Position numbers and translations under genes: made by a program. From positions 4,154,001-4,218,000 of the forward strand of contig NZ_CP041696.1 of NCBI RefSeq assembly GCF_007362955.1: 64,000 nt of DNA, read 5' to 3'. How positions within the stretch are numbered: position 1 is the first letter of the stretch; every line of letters starts with the position of its first letter. This document shows, in pieces, positions 59,958 to 64,000 of the stretch. Below the pieces are notes generated by a model, which was not told where the DNA came from, did no database searches, and saw nothing but the letters and a program-made list of their open reading frames with translations. This DNA comes from Lysinibacillus fusiformis. GTDB taxonomy: Bacteria; Bacillota; Bacilli; Bacillales_A; Planococcaceae.

Positions 59958-60788
59958 TTATCGTGTTTCTCCTCCATTTTCAAAAATCCTCATATATTGT
60001 TTCGGTGTTAACCCAACCTGTCTTTTAAAGAATTTAGTCAAGTGACTTTGATCACTAAATCCTGTTAAAAAAGTTACTTCAATGGGTTTAATACCTTGTT
60101 CCAAAAGCTTTTTCGCATGATTCACTCGAGTTGTTTCCAAGTAGCTGTTAGGGGAGATGCCCATTTTTTTTGTGAATGTTCTTAGTAAGTGATATTTACT
60201 CCATCCAACCAAGGTGCTTAGATCATTAAGCGTAATCGTTTTTGTATAATTTTCCTCAAGATAAATACACACGGTTTTAATCTCGTGAGAGGTTTCAGAA
60301 GCTGCTGGAAGGATTGTCAAGTCAGAATATGTCTGAATGAGCTCTTCCAATAAGTACAAAAACAGTTCTTCTTTCTTCAGTTCATTCTCATCCTGCGAAA
60401 TTTTTAGATGAAGTTCTCTTAAATTGGCGACAAGCTCGCTATGGTATAAAACATTTTGGTTGAAACATGGTAGGCATTCGTTACCATTGATTCCAAAAAC
60501 CATTTTTTTCATGGTTTCCAGTGTCACATTGATGCACCGGTAATCCAGTGTTTTCCCATCTATCTGCTCGCAACTGTGAGTATCGTATGGGTTAAACAAC
60601 AATAAGTCCCCTGGGTTAATAATGTATTCTTCACCTTTACATACCAAATAACGTTGACCTTCTTCAATAAATCCAATCACATAATATTCATGAAAGTGCG
60701 CAGGAAACTTCTGCATGATTCCTTTAAATCGATAAGCTTCGATGTTTAAATCAGAATCAAGATAAACCGTACGGATTTCATTTAACAT
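59958..60788 (-). CDS. AraC-family regulator
   Basis: 276 residues. An N-terminal cupin (residues about 15-90; FPAHFHEYYVIGFIEEGQ, GDLLLFNPYDTHSCEQ) and a C-terminal double helix-turn-helix (175-275; LNDLSTLVGWSKYHLLRTFT, GFSDQSHLTKFFKRQVGLTP). ATG 60788 follows AAAGGAGG; TTG just before it is too close. It lies upstream of the LysE exporter on the same strand; regulators of this type often activate a neighbouring amino-acid exporter. Confidence 0.85.
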   Translation of the reverse strand: MLNEIRTVYLDSDLNIEAYRFKGIMQKFPAHFHEYYVIGFIEEGQRYLVCKGEEYIINPGDLLLFNPYDTHSCEQIDGKTLDYRCINVTLETMKKMVFGINGNECLPCFNQNVLYHSELVANLRELHLKISQDENELKKEELFLYLLEELIQTYSDLTILPAASETSHEIKTVCIYLEENYTKTITLNDLSTLVGWSKYHLLRTFTKKMGISPNSYLETTRVNHAKKLLEQGIKPIEVTFLTGFSDQSHLTKFFKRQVGLTPKQYMRIFENGGETR

Positions 60789-61005
60789 CAAGGTACCTCC
60801 TTTACTGTAATGACTATTCTAAAAATATCATTTATTGAAATGATTTTCTTGTACGATATTGCGCCTAACTTGCATAACAATTACTATTTATTAAATAATT
60901 GCTAGAAATAAAAACACCTATTTAGCTGAAAATACAGTAATCAACTACTCAAGGGAAGGCTGGATGTTACGACTGACCAAGGTACAACGAAAAATGCAAC
61001 AACAA

Positions 61006-61046
61006 TAAAACGATCCCACTGAGTTATTCAATGGGATCATTTTTAT
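61006..61046. terminator. Terminator
   Basis: GATCCCACTGA (61012-61022) / TCAATGGGATC (61028-61038), then five T. It lies in the otherwise gene-free 60789-61098 and may end the leftward PGG gene's transcript or a lost unit. Confidence 0.65.
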
Positions 61047-61098
61047 TATCGTTCATGAGTGATTATGACGGATTCGTAATAAATGGGTATTTTTCAAA

Positions 61099-61893
61099 TT
61101 AATTACAAGAATACGCTAAAATAGCGGAAGATGGGAATGAAGCGAATGTGAAATTCGGCCATATAATGCCAGTAGTATTACCAGTAACGCTTGCAGAAAT
61201 GACAAACATTAAAAATAGCTGTCCATTCCTTAAAAGAACAATTGTCCATCTACCATCACAACCAACTGCAAATGTTGTTGGACCTTGTGCTTGTAACATA
61301 CTTTGCGCCTGTGAAGGATTTTGACTTAAAAATTGAAATCTATTAATCATGTTTTGAGACGGGGCTGGTGGGTTTCTTTGCCCCCCTTGACCAGGTCTAG
61401 GTGTTCCGCCCGGCATCCCACCCGGAAATCCACCTGGGAATCCGCCCGGCACCCCACCTGGGAATCCACCCGGGAATCCGCCTGGCATTCCGCCTGGGAA
61501 TCCGCCTGGCATTCCGCCTGGGAATCCACCCGGCATCCCACCCGGAAATCCACCTGGGAATCCGCCCGGCACCCCACCTGGGAATCCACCCGGGAATCCG
61601 CCTGGCATTCCGCCTGGGAATCCACCCGGCATTCCGCCTGGGAATCCACCCGGCATCCCTCCTGGCATTCCGCCCGGCATTCCACCTGGGAATCTGCCTG
61701 GCATCCCTCCTGGTAACCCACCTGGCATTCCACCCGGCATCCCGCCTGGCATCCCTCCTGGGAACCCGCCTGGCATTCCGCCTGGCATTCCGCCTGGCAT
61801 TCCGCCTGGCAATCTGCCCGGCATTCCGCCTGGCATCCCTCCTGGGAATCCACCTGGCATGCCACCGGGAAATCCTCCTGGGAAATTAACCAT
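61099..61893 (-). CDS. PGG tetrapeptide-repeat protein, probable spore surface
   Basis: 264 residues. Residues 4-165 are about 40 tandem tetrapeptides PGG(M/F), occasionally PGGV, PGGL or PGR(L/F). The C-terminal ~90 residues are globular: [39 protein letters not shown], and the end [15 protein letters not shown]. No signal peptide, so it is either spore-assembled or cytosolic. AAGGAG with nine-base spacing precedes the ATG. The DNA has an exact 120-bp tandem duplication inside. I infer a structural coat or exosporium-type filament by analogy to collagen-like spore proteins; the family is not recognised. Frames on the other strand here are shadows of the repeat. Confidence 0.65.
   Translation of the reverse strand: MVNFPGGFPGGMPGGFPGGMPGGMPGRLPGGMPGGMPGGMPGGFPGGMPGGMPGGMPGGLPGGMPGRFPGGMPGGMPGGMPGGFPGGMPGGFPGGMPGGFPGGFPGGVPGGFPGGFPGGMPGGFPGGMPGGFPGGMPGGFPGGFPGGVPGGFPGGFPGGMPGGTPRPGQGGQRNPPAPSQNMINRFQFLSQNPSQAQSMLQAQGPTTFAVGCDGRWTIVLLRNGQLFLMFVISASVTGNTTGIIWPNFTFASFPSSAILAYSCN
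61411..61624. repeat. 120-bp tandem duplication within the PGG repeat
   Basis: 61411-61500 is identical to 61531-61620 with a 120-base period, on top of the basic 12-base codon repeat. Recent duplication or slippage is likely. Confidence 0.85.
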
Positions 61894-62337
61894 TTTATCG
61901 CTCCTTCTTTTGAGATATAAACTAGGTTATGATAACACCTCTAAATAGGAATGGTTAAATAACCCGATTATTAAAAGTAAGAAATTTTATTCGGATTATT
62001 ATAGTCAGGAAAATGGAAATGCGTAAAAGAAGCTTTGGTTATTTTGATGTTTTTGAGGAACGTTTGAAGATGTTCTAGGAAACTTATAAGAAATGGATGA
62101 AGATGAGTGGACAAAGAACCTAGTAGGGAATTCTACTTAGTTCGTTTTAGGGCTGAAAATTTTATACAGTCTGTTTAAGTAATGAATAAGCTGTCGTTTT
62201 AATGTTTCGACATTTCATTTGCTAGTGTCCATACGTTTTCAATAGAAAAAATATGAAAGCATTTTGATGTTCTTTAACCATCAAGCTATTAGTGATACGA
62301 TAAAAAGAATAGAAAATTGCAAGGTGGGGGAAATTTC
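61894..62337. other. Gene-free stretch between the PGG gene and the NUDIX gene
   Basis: AT-rich, divergent promoters expected. Nothing definite seen. Confidence 0.3.
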
Positions 62338-62955
62338 ATGTTCCTAGAAAAACTGAAGAATGACTTAAACCAAAATCAAGCCCTTTTTATAGGAGAGGAA
62401 ACAGCTTATCGTTCAGCGATATTGATTCCATTAGTTCAAGTAGATGAAGAATGGCATATTCTTTTTGAAGTTCGTTCATTGACAATGAGAAAACAGCCAG
62501 GTGATATAAGTTTTCCTGGTGGTCGAATCGACGCATCAGATCCATCACCATTGGCAGCAGCTGTACGAGAAACAACTGAAGAATTAGGAATTGACCCTAA
62601 AACGATTCATATTGTCGGGCAATTAAGTCCTTATATTGCTTCTTCTTCATTTGTCATCTACCCATTTGTTGCAACCATTGACTACAATCAAATTCGTCAT
62701 GCTTACAACAAAGAAGAAGTGGAAGAGGTATTTACGGTACCACTTCAATGGTTATTCAATTATGAGCCTTATATGCATTTAGTATCTGTGGAACCAGTGC
62801 CTTCCCTCGACTTTCCTTTTGATAAAATTATGAATGGTTCACAATATCAATGGAGAACTCGTGCAATGGAGGAATGGTTTTTTGATTTTGATAAGTATAC
62901 AATTTGGGGCTTAACAGCTAGGATATTAAAACATTTTTTGGAAATCATAAAATAA
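62338..62955 (+). CDS. NUDIX hydrolase, CoA pyrophosphatase type
   Basis: 205 residues. The CoA-pyrophosphatase form of the box: ISFPGGRIDASD then AAVRETTEELGIDP (NUDIX REx2EE helix), with the LTMRKQPGD motif just before. The family splits CoA into 3',5'-ADP and phosphopantetheine, or acts on oxidised CoA. ATG 62338 after GGTGGGGG is chosen; the frame is open seven codons earlier. Known relatives in Bacillus are of the YeaB type. Cytosolic; no operon partner. Confidence 0.85.
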   Translation: MFLEKLKNDLNQNQALFIGEETAYRSAILIPLVQVDEEWHILFEVRSLTMRKQPGDISFPGGRIDASDPSPLAAAVRETTEELGIDPKTIHIVGQLSPYIASSSFVIYPFVATIDYNQIRHAYNKEEVEEVFTVPLQWLFNYEPYMHLVSVEPVPSLDFPFDKIMNGSQYQWRTRAMEEWFFDFDKYTIWGLTARILKHFLEIIK

Positions 62956-63052
62956 GTAAAGGAAGAGACTTTTTTTGATTTAGAAAGGAATATGTTATTC
63001 TATCAATAGATACATTAATTTTGATATATAAACATAATTTGGAGGGTTTACC

Positions 63053-63370
63053 TTGGAAAAAGAAATTAACTTTTTAGTAGATATGTATAGAGATTCGTAT
63101 TTCCCGGATTTTTTAGTAGATAAGGTGAAAGCAACAATTGAAGTGGTTGCGAAATATCTTGAAAATGAGGCATATACAAAAGAAACAGTACAACAAAAAT
63201 TAGATGAGATGACCGATAAACTTAATGAGCTTGCAGAAGAATTTGAAGAAAATGGCAGTGAAATTGAAACCGTTGCAAGAGAATCCATTGCAGATACGGT
63301 ATTCTTAGTTTTAAAAGCTTATAAAATTGATATTGATATAGAAGAAGCTATTAGAAATAGAGATTGGTAG
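63053..63370 (+). CDS. DUF5713 family protein
   Basis: 105 residues, all helical and acidic, of the DUF5713 family: LVDMYRDSYFPDFLVDKVKA at the start, QKLDEMTDKLNELAEEFEEN in the middle and IEEAIRNRDW at the end. TTG 63053 follows GGAGGG with eight bases of spacing. Function unknown. A terminator follows. Confidence 0.75.
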   Translation: MEKEINFLVDMYRDSYFPDFLVDKVKATIEVVAKYLENEAYTKETVQQKLDEMTDKLNELAEEFEENGSEIETVARESIADTVFLVLKAYKIDIDIEEAIRNRDW

Positions 63371-63387
63371 AAATAATGTTATTAAAA

Positions 63388-63430
63388 ACATCGCTAAAGT
63401 AGAAAGTTTACACTTTAGCGATTGTTTTAT
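63388..63430 (+). terminator. Terminator after DUF5713 gene
   Basis: ATCGCTAAAGT (63390-63400) / ACTTTAGCGAT (63412-63422), followed by TGTTTT. Confidence 0.7.
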
Positions 63431-63456
63431 ATTCATTGAAAGGGAAGGTTACCTTC

Positions 63457-64000
63457 ATGGAGAAATTTGTAGATTTACCATTCTTTACTTATGATTTTTA
63501 TAGCTTTACGTCAAGAGGAAATTCCGTATTCGTGCAATGTCCCAAATGTACAAAAAGTGCCCAAATTAAAAAAATAGACAACACTTATATTGTACAATGC
63601 GAAAATTGTACTTTCCGTAAAACAAAAGAAGAGCAATATTTAGTAAAAGCTTTTGCACAAGGGGAATGTAAATCCTGTAGACGACATGTAAATATTCAAC
63701 TGGAAGATAAAGATCGTCATTATAGGAAGCTAAATAAGGAATGCCCTTATTGTAATGCCCTTGTAAAATGTCATATCAAAATTAATCCAACAAAAGTCTA
63801 CTCTAACGAAGTGTCGAATGCAAAAGGGACGGATCCTATATTTCTACTAGACTTTTATCTATTAACAAATTTAGGGCCTAATCAACCTATATGGGCGTTA
63901 AACAAAAGTCATTTGAAGTATTTAATTGCTTATGTGTCGGATAAATTAAGAACGAAGAGTTTTACAGGTAAAACAGCTTCGCATTCGCTACCTGCTTATA
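63457..64000 (+). CDS. Zinc-ribbon protein, incomplete at window edge
   Basis: ATG 63457 follows AGGGAAGG and the frame is open for 181 codons to the end of the window. Three Cys pairs suggest zinc ribbons: VQCPKCTKSA with VQCENCTF, and GECKSCRRH with KECPYCNALVKCH. After about residue 125 a helical region (LLDFYLLTNLG; WALNKSHLKYLIAYVSDKLR) follows, and the end is cut. The family is not recognised. Zinc ribbons of this kind bind nucleic acid or proteins. Confidence 0.6.
   Translation, partial: MEKFVDLPFFTYDFYSFTSRGNSVFVQCPKCTKSAQIKKIDNTYIVQCENCTFRKTKEEQYLVKAFAQGECKSCRRHVNIQLEDKDRHYRKLNKECPYCNALVKCHIKINPTKVYSNEVSNAKGTDPIFLLDFYLLTNLGPNQPIWALNKSHLKYLIAYVSDKLRTKSFTGKTASHSLPAY

Noticed and set aside
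59552..60028. 158-codon plus-strand frame across lysE and araC ends
   Set aside because: Composition is that of an antisense shadow of the LysE and AraC genes.
61411..61880. Regular repeats resembling a CRISPR array
   Set aside because: The 12-base unit is in frame and has no unique spacers; it codes tetrapeptides.
61333..61889. Long open frames on both strands through the Pro/Gly repeat (including Cys/Gln- and Arg/His/Leu-rich versions)
   Set aside because: They are shadows of the 12-base codon repeat; only the minus-strand frame with a ribosome site and a non-repetitive C-terminal domain is credible.
1..64000. tRNA, rRNA, T-box leaders, phage genes, intact transposases
   Set aside because: I scanned for T-box GGTGGNACCGCG, CCA-ended cloverleaf sequences and transposase or integrase motifs by eye and saw none; a covariance search would be needed to exclude them.

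Overview
The window is low-GC Firmicute DNA from an endospore former, most likely Lysinibacillus or a close relative. This rests on recognised families: cotJ coat genes, a GerAB-type germinant receptor subunit, YheC/D-type ATP-grasp enzymes, an SLH-anchored GH18 enzyme, and strong AGGAGG ribosome sites with frequent TTG/GTG starts. No rRNA, tRNA, CRISPR array, intact insertion sequence, prophage or replication origin was seen. The genus call is inference.

1-8 kb is a worn region. It has a GntR-ABC exporter operon (1.4-3.2 kb) followed by a row of broken genes: a DUF421 remnant, a cotJABC operon with a fusing deletion and a nonsense codon, and a trmO gene with a nonsense codon and a frameshift. 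An orphan gerAB-like gene lies among them.

8-18 kb carries transport and regulation: a two-gene importer resembling the ergothioneine system EgtV/EgtU, an ABC exporter with two permeases, a Lys-rich mini-protein, a DUF2975/XRE pair with a clear operator, a paired SMR exporter whose TetR regulator is reduced to its C-terminus by a dispersed repeat, and an ECF sigma/anti-sigma pair.

18.4-27.1 kb is the most unusual block. It holds a CotY/CotZ-like coat protein, a fusion of a YheC/D-type ATP-grasp domain with a Mur-ligase domain (the domain order of cyanophycin synthetase), a separate ATP-grasp ligase, two stand-alone Mur-ligase-like proteins with divergent N-termini, and a secreted protein with three NlpC/P60 domains of which only the first keeps its catalytic Cys and His. 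All three ligase P-loops are intact. I infer a spore-linked pathway building a non-ribosomal peptide or amino-acid polymer; the product is unknown.

27-48 kb is mixed: VOC protein, MerR regulator, lipoprotein agmatine-deiminase-like enzyme, an orphan cobalamin riboswitch, TetR/butanediol dehydrogenase, PepSY protein, a HipA-like kinase with a partner, two lipoproteins, a LysR/EamA pair around a perfect 35-bp operator, a DesK/DesR-like two-component system, DUF418 protein, and a heterodimeric ABC exporter.

48-56.5 kb holds a repeat-containing spore- or surface-type protein and an orphan gene bracketed by palindromic repeats. It then has a queuosine regulon (queF behind one preQ1-I riboswitch; queC-queD-queE and a transporter behind a second) and bioY-bioW-bioF behind a BirA-type operator.

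56.5-64 kb has the GH18-SLH enzyme, a decayed copy of part of the DUF418 gene, LysE and AraC genes, a PGG-tetrapeptide-repeat protein with a 120-bp internal tandem duplication, a NUDIX hydrolase, a DUF5713 protein and the start of a zinc-ribbon protein cut by the window edge. Three dispersed repeat families and two group II intron 5' remnants sitting directly behind hairpins are spread through the window.
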